Assembly: GCA_949752745.1 (NCBI GenBank)
Contig: OX457034.1
Coordinates: 6,587,625 to 6,651,624, forward strand
Length of the DNA: 64,000 bases
From: Protula sp. h YS-2021
Taxonomy: Eukaryota > Annelida > Polychaeta > Sabellida > Serpulidae
Reading direction: 5' to 3'
Below, in pieces: positions 1 through 13,600 of the stretch. Made by a program: the position numbers and the translations under genes. The notes beneath the pieces were generated by a model. It searched no databases and was not told the origin of the DNA. It was given only the letters and a program-made list of their open reading frames with translations. How positions within the stretch are numbered: the first letter of the stretch is position 1; every line of letters begins with the position of its first letter.

Positions 1-143
1 TTTTCAAAATTTGAAAGATATTAGTTAGTCTCACAGATATATTGCATGCATTTTTTGTTCTACCTGACTTTATTTCTCATCAAATAAGTAAAAATTACTT
101 CCAAGTAAAAGCTTTCGAGGAACTTTAAATTTCGCGCCAATTC

Positions 144-161
144 CACAGGTCATGACCTGTG
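144..161. other. 18-bp dyad CACAGGTCATGACCTGTG, first intact copy of the satellite palindrome
   Basis: This perfect 18-bp palindrome recurs once per monomer through the array, with point variants. Its core AGGTCATGACCT is two AGGTCA half-sites in inverted orientation with no spacer, the arrangement known as TREpal/IR0 for nuclear receptors. Just upstream, at about 130-138, this A-type monomer has TTTCGCGCC, which fits the E2F consensus. Binding is not shown by the sequence; the dyad could equally serve a satellite-binding protein or form a cruciform. Confidence 0.9.
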
Positions 162-3100
162 AAAATTTTCAAGATTTGAAAGATTTTACAAAATCTCACA
201 GATATATTCCAATACACTTTCTACACTACCTCAAGTAGTTTCTAATCAAATAAGTAAAAATTACGGCCAAGGAATAAGGTTTCGAGGAACTTAAATTTTC
301 ACACCAATTCCACAGGTTATAACCTGTGAAAATTTTCAAAATTTGAAAGATATTAGAAAGTCTCACAGATACATTGCATTCCACTTTTTGTTCAACCTGA
401 ATTTATTTCTCACCAAATAAGTAAAAATTACGGCCGAGTCAAAGCTTTCGAGGAACTTTAAAATTCGCGCCAATTCCACAGGTCGTGACCTGTGAAAATT
501 TTCAAGATTTGAAAGATTTTACAAAATCTCACAGATATATTCCAATACACTTTCTACACTACCTCAAGTAATTTCTCATCAAATAAGTAAAAATTATGGC
601 CAAGGAATAAGCTTTCGAGGAACTTAAATTTTCACAACAATTCAACAGGTCATGACGTGTGAAAATTTTCAAGATTTGAAAGATATTACAAAATCTCAGA
701 GATATATTACAATACACTTTCTACACTACCTCAAGTAATTTCTCATCAAATAAGTAAAAATTACGGCCAAGGAATAAGGTTTCGAGGAACTGAAATTTTC
801 ACACCAATTCAACAGGTCATGACCTGTGAAAATTTTCAAAATTTGAAAGATATTAGAAAGTCTCACAGATACATTTCATTGCACTTAGTTCTACCTTAAG
901 TAATTTCTCGTCAAATAAGTAAAAATTACGGCCAAGTAGAAGCTTTCTAGGAACTTAAAATTTCGCGCCAATTCCACAGGTCATGACCTGTGAAAATTTT
1001 CAAAATTTGAAAGATATTACAAAATCTCACAGATATATTCCAATACACTTTCTACACTACCTCAAGTAATTTCTCATCAAATAAGAAAACATTACGGCCC
1101 AGTAAAAGCTTTCGAGGAACTTCAAATTTCGCGCCGATTCCACAGGTCATGACCTGTGAAAATTTTCAAGATTTGAAAGATATTATAAAATCTCACAGAT
1201 ATATTACAATACACTTTCTACACTACCTCAAGTAATTTCTCATTAAATAAGTAAAAATTACGGAAAAGGAATAAGGTTTCGAGGAAGTTAAATTTTCACA
1301 CCAATTCCACGGGTCATAACCTGTGAAAATTTTCAAAATTTGAAAGATATTAGAAAGTCTCACAGATACATTGCATTGTACTTTTTGTTCTACCTGAAGT
1401 AATTTCTCATCAAATAAGTAACAAAATAAGCCAAGTTAAATCTTTCGAGGAACTTAAAATTTCGCGCCAATTCCACAGGTCATGACCTGTGAAAATTTTA
1501 AATATATTACAAAATCTCATAGATATATTCCAATACACTTTCTACACTACCTCAAGTAATTTCTCATCAAATAAGTAAAATTTATGGCCAAGGAATAAGC
1601 TTTCGAGGAACTGAAATTTTCACACCAATTCAACAGGTCATGTCCTGTGAAAATTTTCAAAGTTTGAAAGATATTAGAAAGTCTTACAGATACATTGCAT
1701 TGCACTTAGTTCTACCTGAAGTGATTTCTCATCAAATAAGTAAAAATTACGGCCAAGTAAATGCTTTCGAAGAACTTAAAATTTCGCGCCAATTCCACAG
1801 GTCATGACCTGTGAAAAATTTCAAGATTTGAAAGATATTATAAAATCTCACAGATATATTCCAATACACTTTCTACACTACCTCAAGTAATTTCTCATCA
1901 AATAAGTAAAAATTACTTCCAAGGAATAAGGTTTCGAGGAACTTAAATTTTCACACCAATTCCACAGGTCATGACCTGTGAAGATTTTCAAAATTTGAAA
2001 GATATTAGAAAGTCTCACAGATATATTCCAATACACTTTCTACACTACCTCAAGTAATTTCTCATCAAATAAGTAAAAATTACGGCAAAGTAAAAGCTTT
2101 CGAGCAACTTAAAATTTTGCGCCAATTCCACACGTCATGACCTGTGAAAATTTTCAAAATTTGAAAGATGTTGCAAAATCTCACAGATATATTCCAATAC
2201 ACTTTCTTCACTACCTCAAATAATTTCTCATCAAATAAGTAAAAATTACGGCAAAGGAATGAGGTTTCGAGGAACTTAAATTTTCACACCAATTCCACAG
2301 GTCATGACCTGTGAAAATTTTCAAAATTTGAAAGATATTAGAAAGTCTCACAGATACATTGCATTGCAATTTTTGTTCTACCTGAAGTAATTTCTCATCA
2401 AATAAGTAAAAATTACGGCCAAGTAAAAGCTTTCGAGGAACTTAAAATTTCGCGCCAATTCCACAGGTGATGACCTGTGAAAATTTTCAAAATTTGAAAG
2501 ATGTTACAAAATCTCACAGATATATTCCAATATACTTTCTTCACTACCTCAAGCAATTTCTCATCAAATAAGTAAAAATTACGGCCAAGGAATAAGGTTT
2601 CGAGGAACTTAAATTTTCACACCAATTCCACATGTCATGACCTGTGAAGATTTTCAAAATTTGAAAGATATTAGAAAGTCTCACAGATACATTGCATTGT
2701 ACTTTTTGTTCTACCTGAAGTAATTTCTCATCAAATAAGTAAAAATTACGGCCAAGTAAAAGCTTTCGAGGAACTTAAAATTTCGCTCCAATTCCACAGG
2801 TCATGACCTGTGAAAATTTTCAAAATATTGCAAAATCTCACAGATATATTCCAATACACTTTCTACACTACCTCAAGTAATTTCTCATCAAATAATTAAA
2901 AATTACGGCAAAGTAAAAGCTTTCGAGCAACTTAAAATTTCGCGCCAATTCCACACGTCATGACCTGTGAAAATTTTCAAAATTTGAAAGATGTTACAAA
3001 ATTTCACAGATATATTCCAATACACTTTCTTCACTACCTCAAATAATTTCTCATCAAATAAGTAAAAATTACGGCAAAGGAATGAGGTTTCGAGGAACTT

Positions 3101-6100
3101 AAATTTTCACACCAATTCAACAGGTCATGACCTGTGAAAATTTTCAAAATTTGAAAGATGTTACAAAATCTCACAGTTATATTCCAATACACTTTCTTCA
3201 CTACCTCAAATAATTTCATATCAAATAAGTAAAAATTACGGCAAAGGAATAAGGTTTCGAGGAACTTAAATTTTCACACCAATTCCACAGGTCATGACCT
3301 GTGAAAATTTTCAAAATTTGAAAGATATTACAAAATCTCACAGTCTCACAGATACATTGCATTGCACTTTTTGTTCAACCTGAATTTATTTCTCATCAAA
3401 TAAGTAAAAATTACGGCCGAGTCAAAGCTTTCGAGGAACTTTAAAATTCGCGCCAATTCCACAGGTCGTGACCTGTAAAAATTTTCAAGATTTGAAAGAT
3501 TTTACAAAATCTCACAGATATATTCCAATACACTTTCTACACTACCTCAAGTAATTTCTCATCAAATAAGTAAAAATTATGGCCAAGGAATAGGCTTTCT
3601 AGGAAGTTAAATTTTCACACCAATTCAACAGGTCATGACCTTGTGAAAATTTTCAAAATTTGAAAGATATTAGAAAGTCTCACAGATACATTGCATTGCA
3701 CTTTTTGTTCTACGTGAAGTAATATCTCGTCAAATAAGTAAAAATTACGGCCAAGTAAAAGCTTTCTAGGAAGTTAAAATTTCGCGCCAATTCCACAGGT
3801 CATGACCTGTAAAAATTTTCAAGATTTGAAAGATGTTACAAAATCTCACTGATATATTCCAATACCCTTTCTTCACTACCTCAAATAATTTCTCATCAAA
3901 TAAGTAAAAATTACGGCCAAGGAATAAGGTTTCTAGGAACTGAAATTTTCACACCAATTCCACAGGTCATAACCTGTGAAAATTTTCAAAATTTGAAAGA
4001 TATTAGTTAGTCTCACAGATATATTGCATTGCACTTTTTGTTGTACCTGAAGTAATTTCTCATCAAATAAGTAAAAATTACGGCCAAGAAAAAGCTTTCG
4101 AGGAACTTAAAATTTCGCGCCAATTCCACAGGTCATGAGCTGTGAAAATTTTCAAAATTTGAAAGATGTTACAAAATCTCACAGATATATTCCAATACAC
4201 TTTCTTCACTACCTCAAGTAATTTCTCATCAAATAAGTAAAAATTACGGCCAAGGAATAAGGTTTCGAGGAACTTAAATTTTCACACCAATTCCACAGGT
4301 CATGACCTGTGAAAATTTTCAAAATTTTAAAGATATTAGAAAGTCTCACAGATACATTGCATTGTACTTTTTGTTGTACCTGAAGTAATTTCTCATCAAA
4401 TTAGTAAAAATTACGGCCAAGTAAATGCTTTCGAGGAACTTAAAATTTCGCGCCAATTCCACAGGTCATGACCTGTGAAAATTTTCAAAATATTACAATA
4501 TCTCACAGATATATTCCAATACACTTTCTACACTATCTCAAGTAATTTCTCATCAAATAAGTAAAATTTATGGCCAAAGAATAAGCTTTCGAGGAACTTA
4601 AATTTTCACACCAATTCAACAGGTGATGACCTGTGAAAATTTTCAAAATTTGAAAGATATTAGAAAGTCTCACAGATACATTGCATTGCACTTTTTGTTC
4701 TACCTGAAGTAATTTCTCATCAAATAAGTAAAAATTACGGCCAAGTAAATGCTTTCGAGGAACTTAAATTTTCACACCAATTCAACAGGTCATGACCTGT
4801 GAAAATTTTCAAAATTTGAAAGATATTAGAAAGTCTCACAGATACATTGCATTGCACTTAGTTCTACCTGAAGTAATTTCTCGTCAAATAAGTAAAAATT
4901 ACGGCCAAGTAAAAGCTTTCTAGGAACTTAAAATTTCGCGCCAATTCCACAGGTCATGACCTGTGAAAATTTTCAAAATTTGAAAGATATTACAAAATCT
5001 CACAGATACATTCCAATACACTTTCTACACTACCTCAAGTAATTTCTCATCAAATAAGTAAAAATTACGGCCAAGTAAATGCTTTCGAGGAACTTAAATT
5101 TTCACACCAATTCAACAGGTCATGACCTGTGAAAATTTTCAAAATTTGAAAGATATTAGAGAGTCTCACAGATACATTGCATTGCACTTTTTGTTCTACC
5201 TGAAGTAATTTCTCAGCAAATAAGAAAAAATAACGGCCAAGAAAAAGCTTTCGAGGAACTTAAAATTTCGCGCCAATTCCACAGGTCATGACCTGTGAAA
5301 ATTTTCAAAATTTGAAAGATATTACAAAATCTCACAGATATATTCCAATGCACTTTCTACACTACCTCAAGTAATTTCTCATCAAATAAGTAAAAATTAT
5401 GGCCAAGGAATAGGCTTTCTAGGAAGTTAAATTTTCACACCAATTCAACAGGTCATGACCTGTGAAAATTTTCAAAATTTGAAAGATATTAGAAAGTCTC
5501 ACAGATACATTGCATTGCACTTTTTGTTCTACGTGAAGTAATATCTCGTCAAATAAGTAAAAATTACGGCCAAGTAAAAGCTTTCTAGGAAGTTAAAATT
5601 TCGCGCCAATTCCACAGGTCATGACCTGTGAAAATTTTCAAATTTTGAAAGATGTTACAAAATCTCACTGATATATTCTAATACCCTTTCTTCACTACCT
5701 CAAATAATTTCTCATCAAATAAGTAAAAATTACGGCCAAGGAATAAGGTTTCGAGGAACTGAAATTTTCACACCAATTCCACAGGTCATGACCTGTGAAA
5801 ATTTTCAAAATTTTAAAGATATTAGAAAGTCTCACAGATACATTGCATTGTACTTTTTGTTGTACCTGAAGTAATTTCTCATCAAATTAGTAAAAATTAC
5901 GGCCAAGTAAATGCTTTCGAGGAACTTAAAATTTCGCGCCAATTCCACAGATCATGACCTGTGAAAATTTTCAAAATATTACAAAATCTCACAGATATAT
6001 TCCAATACAATTTCTACACTATCTCAAGTAATTTCTCATCAAATAAGTAAAATTTATGGCCAAAGAATAAGCTTTCGAGGAACTTAAATTTTCACACCAA

Positions 6101-6830
6101 TTCAACAGGTGATGACCTGTGAAAATTTTCAAAATTTGAAAGATATTAGAAAGTCTCACAGATACATTGCATTGTACTTTTTGTTGTACCTGAAGTAATT
6201 TCTCATCAAATTAGTAAAAATTACGGCCAAGTTATGCTTTCGAGGAACTTAAAATTTCGCGCCAATTCCACAGATCATGACCTGTGAAAATTTTCAAAAT
6301 ATTACAAAATCTCACAGATATATTCCAATACAATTTCTACACTATCTCAAGTAATTTCTCATCAAATAAGTAAAATTTATGGCCAAAGAATAAGCTTTCG
6401 AGGAACTTAAATTTTCGCGCCAATTCCACAGGTCATGACCTGTGAAAATTTTCAAAATTTGAAAGATGTTACAAAATCTCACAGATATATTCCAATACAC
6501 TTTCTTCACTACCTCAAAAAATTTCTCATCAAATAAGTAAAAATTACGGCCAAGGAATAAGGTTTCGAGGAACTTAAATTTTCACACCAATTCCACAGGT
6601 CATAACCTGTGAAAATTTTCAAAATTTGAAAGATATTAGAAAGTCTCACAGATACATTGCATTGTACTTTTTGTTCTACCTCAAGTAATTTCTCATCAAA
6701 TAAGTAGAAATTCCGCCCCAAGTAAAAGCTTTCGAGGAACTTAAAATTTCGCGCCAATTCCACAGGTCATGACCTGTGAAAATTTTCAAAATATTACAAA
6801 ATCTCACAGATATATTCCAATACACTTTCT

Positions 6831-7662
6831 ACACTACCTCTAGTAATTTCTCATCAAATAAGTAAAATTTATGGCCAAGGAATAAGCTTTCGAGGAACTT
6901 AAATTTTCACACCAATTCAACAGGTGATGACCTGTGAAAATTTTCAAAATTTGAAAGATATTACAAAATCTCACAGATATATTCCAATACACTTTCTACA
7001 CTACCTCAAGTAATTTCTCATCAAATAAGTAAAAATTACGGCCAAGGAATAAGGTTTCGAGGAACTTAAATTTTCACACCAATTCCACAGGTGATCACCT
7101 GTGAAAATTTTCAAAATTTGAAAGATATTAGAAAGTCTCACAGATACATTGCATTGCACTTTTTGTTCTACCTGAAGTAATTTCTCATCAAATAAGTAAA
7201 AATTACGGCCAAGTAAATGCTTTCGAGGAACTTAAATTTTCACACCAATTCAACAGGTCATGACCTGTGAAAATTTTCAAAATTTGAAAGATATTAGAAA
7301 GTCTCACAGGTACATTGCATTGCACTTAGTTCTACCTGAAGTAATTTCTCATCAAATAAGTAAAAATTACGGCCAAGGAATAAGGTTTCGAGGAACTTAA
7401 ATTTTCACACCAATTCCACAGGTCATGACCTGTGAAGATTTTCAAAATTTGAAAGATATTAGAAAGTCTCACAGATACATTGCATTGCACTTTTTGTTCT
7501 ACCTGAAGTAATTTCTCAGCAAATAAGAAAAAAATAACGGCCAAGAAAAAGCTTTCGAGCAACTTAAAATTTCGCGCCAATTCCACAGGTCATGACCTGT
7601 GAAAATTTTCAAAATTTGAAAGATGTTACAAAATCTCACAGATATATTCCAATACACTTTCT
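6831..7662. repeat. 832-bp satellite pentamer, copy 1 of a tandem duplication
   Basis: Sequence from about 6831 to 7662 reappears 832 bp downstream, five monomers later, nearly unchanged. The only difference I found in the parts compared is an A/G change in the TAAAATTTAT box near 6866/7698. Both copies carry the rare symmetric variant CACAGGTGATCACCTGTG (about 7086 and 7918). The near identity implies a recent unequal exchange. Confidence 0.88.
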
Positions 7663-8494
7663 ACACTACCTCTAGTAATTTCTCATCAAATAAGTAAAGT
7701 TTATGGCCAAGGAATAAGCTTTCGAGGAACTTAAATTTTCACACCAATTCAACAGGTGATGACCTGTGAAAATTTTCAAAATTTGAAAGATATTACAAAA
7801 TCTCACAGATATATTCCAATACACTTTCTACACTACCTCAAGTAATTTCTCATCAAATAAGTAAAAATTACGGCCAAGGAATAAGGTTTCGAGGAACTTA
7901 AATTTTCACACCAATTCCACAGGTGATCACCTGTGAAAATTTTCAAAATTTGAAAGATATTAGAAAGTCTCACAGATACATTGCATTGCACTTTTTGTTC
8001 TACCTGAAGTAATTTCTCATCAAATAAGTAAAAATTACGGCCAAGTAAATGCTTTCGAGGAACTTAAATTTTCACACCAATTCAACAGGTCATGACCTGT
8101 GAAAATTTTCAAAATTTGAAAGATATTAGAAAGTCTCACAGGTACATTGCATTGCACTTAGTTCTACCTGAAGTAATTTCTCATCAAATAAGTAAAAATT
8201 ACGGCCAAGGAATAAGGTTTCGAGGAACTTAAATTTTCACACCAATTCCACAGGTCATGACCTGTGAAGATTTTCAAAATTTGAAAGATATTAGAAAGTC
8301 TCACAGATACATTGCATTGCACTTTTTGTTCTACCTGAAGTAATTTCTCAGCAAATAAGAAAAAAATAACGGCCAAGAAAAAGCTTTCGAGCAACTTAAA
8401 ATTTCGCGCCAATTCCACAGGTCATGACCTGTGAAAATTTTCAAAATTTGAAAGATGTTACAAAATCTCACAGATATATTCCAATACACTTTCT
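7663..8494. repeat. 832-bp satellite pentamer, copy 2 of a tandem duplication
   Basis: This is the downstream partner of the block starting near 6831. Homology ends near 8494, where this copy changes to CTTCACTACCACAAATAA while copy 1 has CTACACTACCTCTAG. The identical 84-residue minus-strand ORFs at 7332-7586 and 8164-8418 reflect this duplication and are not duplicated genes. Confidence 0.88.
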
Positions 8495-10600
8495 TCACTA
8501 CCACAAATAATTTCTCATTAAATAAGTAAAAATTACGGCCAAGGAATAAGGTTTCGAGGAACTGAAATTTTCACACCAATTCCACAGGTCATAACCTGTG
8601 AAAATTTTCAAAATTTGAAAGATATTAGAAAGTCTCACAGATATATTGTATTGTACTTTTTGTTCTACCTGAAGTAATTTCTCATCAAATAAGTAAAAAT
8701 TACGGCCAAGTAAAAGCTTTCGAGGAACTTAAAATTTCGCGCCAATTCCACAGGTCATGACCTGTGAAAATTTTCAAAATATTACAAAATCTCACAGATA
8801 TATTCCAATACACTTTCTACACTACCTCAAGTAATTTCTCATCAAATAAGTAAAATTTATGGCCAAGGAATAAGCTTTCGAGGAACTTAAATTTTCACAC
8901 CAATTCAACAGGTGATGACCTGTGAAAATTTTCAAAATTTGAAAGATATTAGAAAGTCTCACAGATACATTGCATTGCACTTAGTTCTACCTGAAGTAAT
9001 TTCTCGTCAAATAAGTAAAAATTACGGCAAAGTAAAAGCTTTCTTGGAACTTAAAATTTCGCGCCAATTCCACAGGTCATGACCTGTGAAAATTTTCAAA
9101 ATTTGAAAGATATTACAAAATCTCACAGATATATTCCAATGCACTTTGTACACTACCTCAAGTAATTTCTCATCAAATAAGTAAAAATTACGGCCAAGGA
9201 ATAAGGTTTCGAGGAACTTAAATTTTCACACCAATTCCACAGGTCATGACCTGTGAAAATTACGGCCAAGTAAATGCTTTCGAGGAACTTAAAATTTCGC
9301 GCTAATTCCACAGGTCATGACCTGTGAAAATTTTCAAGATTTGAAAGATATTACAAAATCTCACAGATATATTCCAATACACTTTCTACACTACCTCAAG
9401 TAATTTCTCATCAAATAAGTAAAAATTACGGCCAAGGAATAAGGTTTCGAGGAACTTAAATTTTCACACCAATTCCACAGGTTATGACCTGTGAAGATTT
9501 TCAAAATTTGAAACATATTAGAAAGTCTCACAGATACATTGCATTGCACTTTTTGTTGTACTTGAAGTAATTTCTCATCAAATAAGTAAAAATTACGGCC
9601 AAGTAAAAGCTTTCAAGGAACTTAAAATTTCGCGCCAATTCCACAGGTCATGGCCTGAGAAAATTTTTAAAATATTAGAAAATCTCACAGATATATTCCA
9701 ATACACTTTCTACACTACCTCAAGTAATTTCTCATCAAATAAGTAAATGCTTTCGAAGAACTTAAAATTACGCGCCAATTCCACAGGTCATAACCTGTGA
9801 AAATTTTCAAGATTTGAAAGATATTACAAAATCTCGCAGATATATTCTAATACACTTTCTACACTACCTGAAGTAATTTCTCATCAAATAAGAAAAAAGT
9901 TACGGCCAAGTAAAAGCTTTCGAGGAACTTAAAATATCGCGCCAATTCCATAGGCGAAAATTCTGAAAATTTTCAAAATTTGAAAGATGTTACAAAATCT
10001 CACATATATTCCAATACACTTTCTTCACTACCTCAAGTAATTTCTCATCAAATAAGTAAAAATTACGGCCAAGGAATAAGGTTTCGAGGAACTGAAATTT
10101 TCACACCAATTCCACAGGTCATGACCTGTGAAAATTTTCAAAATTTGAAACATATTAGAAAGTCTCACAGATACATTGCATTGCACTTTTTGTTCTACCT
10201 GAAGTAATTTCTCATGAAATAAGTAAAAATTACGGCCAAGTAAATGCTTTCGAGGAACTTAAAATTTCGCGCCAATTCCACAGGTCATGACCTGTGAAAA
10301 TTTTCAAGATTTGGAAGATATTACAAAATCTCGCAGATATATCCTAATACACTTTCTACACTACCTGAAGTAATTACTCATCAAATAAGAAAAAAATTAC
10401 GGCCAAGTAAAAGTTTTCGAGGAACTTAAAATTTCGCGCCAATGCCACAGGTCATGACCTGTGAAAATTTTCAAAATTTGAAAGATGTTACAAAATCTCA
10501 CAGATATATTCCAATACACTTTCTTCACTACCTCAAATAATTTCTCATCAAATAAGTAAAAATTACGGCCAAGGAATAAGGTTTCGAGGAACTGAAATTT

Positions 10601-13600
10601 TCACACCAATTCCACAGGTCACAACCTGTGAAAATTTTCAAAATTTGAAAGATATTAGAAAGTCTCACAGATACATTGCATTGCACTTTTTGTTCTACCT
10701 GAAGTAATTTCTCCTCAAATAAGTAAAAATTGCGGCTATGTAAAAGCTTTCGAGGAACTTAAAATTTCGCGCCAATTCCACAGGTCATGACCTGTGAGAA
10801 TTTTCAAAATATTACAAAATCTCACAGATATATTCCAATACACTTTCTACACTACCTGAAGTAATTTCTCATCAAATAAGTAAAATTTATGGCCAAGGAA
10901 TAAGCTATCGAGGAACTTAAATTTTCACACCAATTCAACAGGTCGTGACCTGTGAAAATTTTCAAAATTTGAAAGATATTAGAAAGTCTCACAGATACAT
11001 TGCATTGCACTTTTTGTTCTACCTAAAGTAATTTCTCGTCAAATAAGTAAAAATTACGGCCAAGTAAAAGCTTGGCCTGTGAAAATTTTCAAAATTTGAA
11101 AGATATTACAAAATCTCACAGAGATATTCCAATACACTTTGTGCACTACCTCAAGTAATTTCTCATCAAATAAGTAAAAATTACGGCCAGGGAATAAGGT
11201 TTCGAGGAACTTAAAATTTGAAAGATATTAGAAAGTCTCACAGATACATTGCATTGCACTTTTTGTTCTACCTGAAGAAATTTCTCATCAAATAAGTAAA
11301 AATTACGGCCAAGTAAATGCTTTCGAGGAACTTAAAATTTCGCGCCAATTCCACAGGTCATGACCTGTGAAAATTTTCAAAATTTGAAAGATATTAGAAA
11401 GTCTCACAGATACATTGCACTGCACTTTTTGTTCTATCTGAAGTAATTTCTCATCAAATAAGTAAAAATTACGGCCAAGTAAATGCTTTCGAGGAAATGA
11501 AAATTTCGCGCCAATTCCGCAGGCCATAACCTGTGAAAATTTTCAAGATTTGAAAGATATTACAAAATCTCGCAGATATATTCTAATACACTTTCTACAC
11601 TACCTGAAGTAATTTCTCATCAAATAAGAAAAAATTACGGCCAAGTAAATGCTTTCGAGGAACTTGAAATTTCGCGCCGATTCCACAGGTCATGACCTGT
11701 GGTAATTTTCAAAATTTGAGATATAGCAAAATCTCACAGATATATTGCAATACAATTTCTACACTACCTCAAGTAGTTTCTCATCAGATAAGTTAAAATT
11801 ACGGCCAAGGAATAAGCTTTCGAGGAACTTAAATTTTCACACCGATTCCACAGGTCATGACCTGTGAAAATTTTCAAAATTTGAAGGATATTAGAAAGTC
11901 TCACAGATACATTGCATTGCACTTTTTGTTCTACCTGAAGTAATTTCTCATCAAATAAGGAAAAATTACGTCCAATAAATAAGCTTTCGAGGAACTTAAA
12001 ATGTCACGCTAATTCTGCAGGTCATGACCTATGAAAATTTTCAAAATTGAAAGATATTACAAAATCTCACAGATATATTCCAATGCACTTTCTACACTAC
12101 CTCAAGTAATTTCTCATCAAATAAGTAAAAATTACGGCCATGGAATAAGCTTTCGAGGAACTTAAATTTTCACACCAATTCAACAGGTCATGACCTGTGA
12201 AAATTTTCAAAATTTGAAAGATATTAGAAAGTCTCACAGATACATTGCATTACACTTTTTGTTCTACCTGAAGTAATTTCTCATCAAATAAGTAAAAATT
12301 ACGGCCAAGTAAAAGCTTTCGAGGAACTTAAAATTTCGCTCCAATTCCACCTGTGAAAATTTTCAAAATTTGAAAGATATTACAAAATCTCACAGATATA
12401 TTCCAATACACTTTCTACACTACCCCAAGTAATTTCTCATCAAATAAGTAAAAATTACGGCCAAGGAATAAGCTTTCGAGGAACTTAAAATTTCGCGACA
12501 ATTGCACAGGTCATGACCTGTTAAAATTTTCAAAATTTGAAAGATATTACAAAATCTCACAGATATATTCCAATACACTTTCTACACTACCTCAAGTAAT
12601 TTCTCATCAAATAAGTAAAAATTTCGGCCAAGGAATAAGGTTTCGAGGAACTTAAATTTTCACACCAATTCAAGAGGTCATGACCTGTGAAAATTTTCAA
12701 AATTTGAAGGATATTAGAAAGTCTCACAGATACATTGCATTGCACTTTTTGTTCTACCTGAAGTAATTTCTCATCAAATAAGTGAAAATTACGGCCAAGT
12801 AAAAGCTTTCGAGGAACTTAAAATGTCACGCTAATTCCTGTGAAAATTTTCAAAATTTGAAAGATATTACAAAATCTCACAGATACATTGCATTGCACTT
12901 TTTGTTCTACCTGAAGTAATTTCTCATCAAATAAGTAAAAATTACGGCCAAGTAAAAGCTTTCGAGGAACATCAAATTTCGCGCCAATTCCACAGGTCAT
13001 GACCTGTGAAAATTTTCCAAATTTGAAAGATATTACAAAATCTCACAGATATATTCCAATACACTTTCTACACTACCTCAAGTGATTTCTCATCAAATAA
13101 GTAAAAATTACATCCAAGGAATAAGCTTTCGAGGAACTTAAATTTTCACACCAATTCAAGAGGTCATGACCTGTGAAAATTTTCAAAATTTGAAAGATAT
13201 TAGAAAGTCTCACAGATACATTGCATTGCACTTTTTGTTCTACCTGAAGTAATTTCTCATCAAATAAGAAAAATTGCGGCCAAGTAAAAGCTTTCGAGGA
13301 ACTTAAAATTTCGCGCCAATTCCACAGGTCATGACCTGTGAAAATTTTCAAAATTTGAAAGATATTACAAAATCTCACAGATATATTCCAATACACTTTC
13401 TACACTACCTCAAGTTAATTTCTCATCAAATAAGTAAAAATTTCGGCCAAGGAATAAGCTTTCGAGGAACCTAAATTTTCACACCAATTCAACCTGTAAA
13501 AATTTTCGAAATTTGAAAGATATTAGAAAATCTCACAGATACATTGCATTGCACTTTTTGTTCTACCTGAAGTAATTTCTCATCAAATGAGTAAAAATTA

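Larger units (their letters stand above)
1..10600. repeat. Satellite sub-domain 1, with a B-variant monomer
   Basis: This stretch has regular A/B alternation plus a recurring B variant that reads GATGTTACAAAATC and CTTCACTACCTCAAATAA instead of the usual GATATTAC and CTACACTACCTCAAG. Copies are visible near 2170, 2990, 3160, 3830, 5650, 8455 and 10490. I did not notice this exact variant to the right of about 10.6 kb, so the array is made of locally homogenised domains. No gene is present. Confidence 0.75.
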
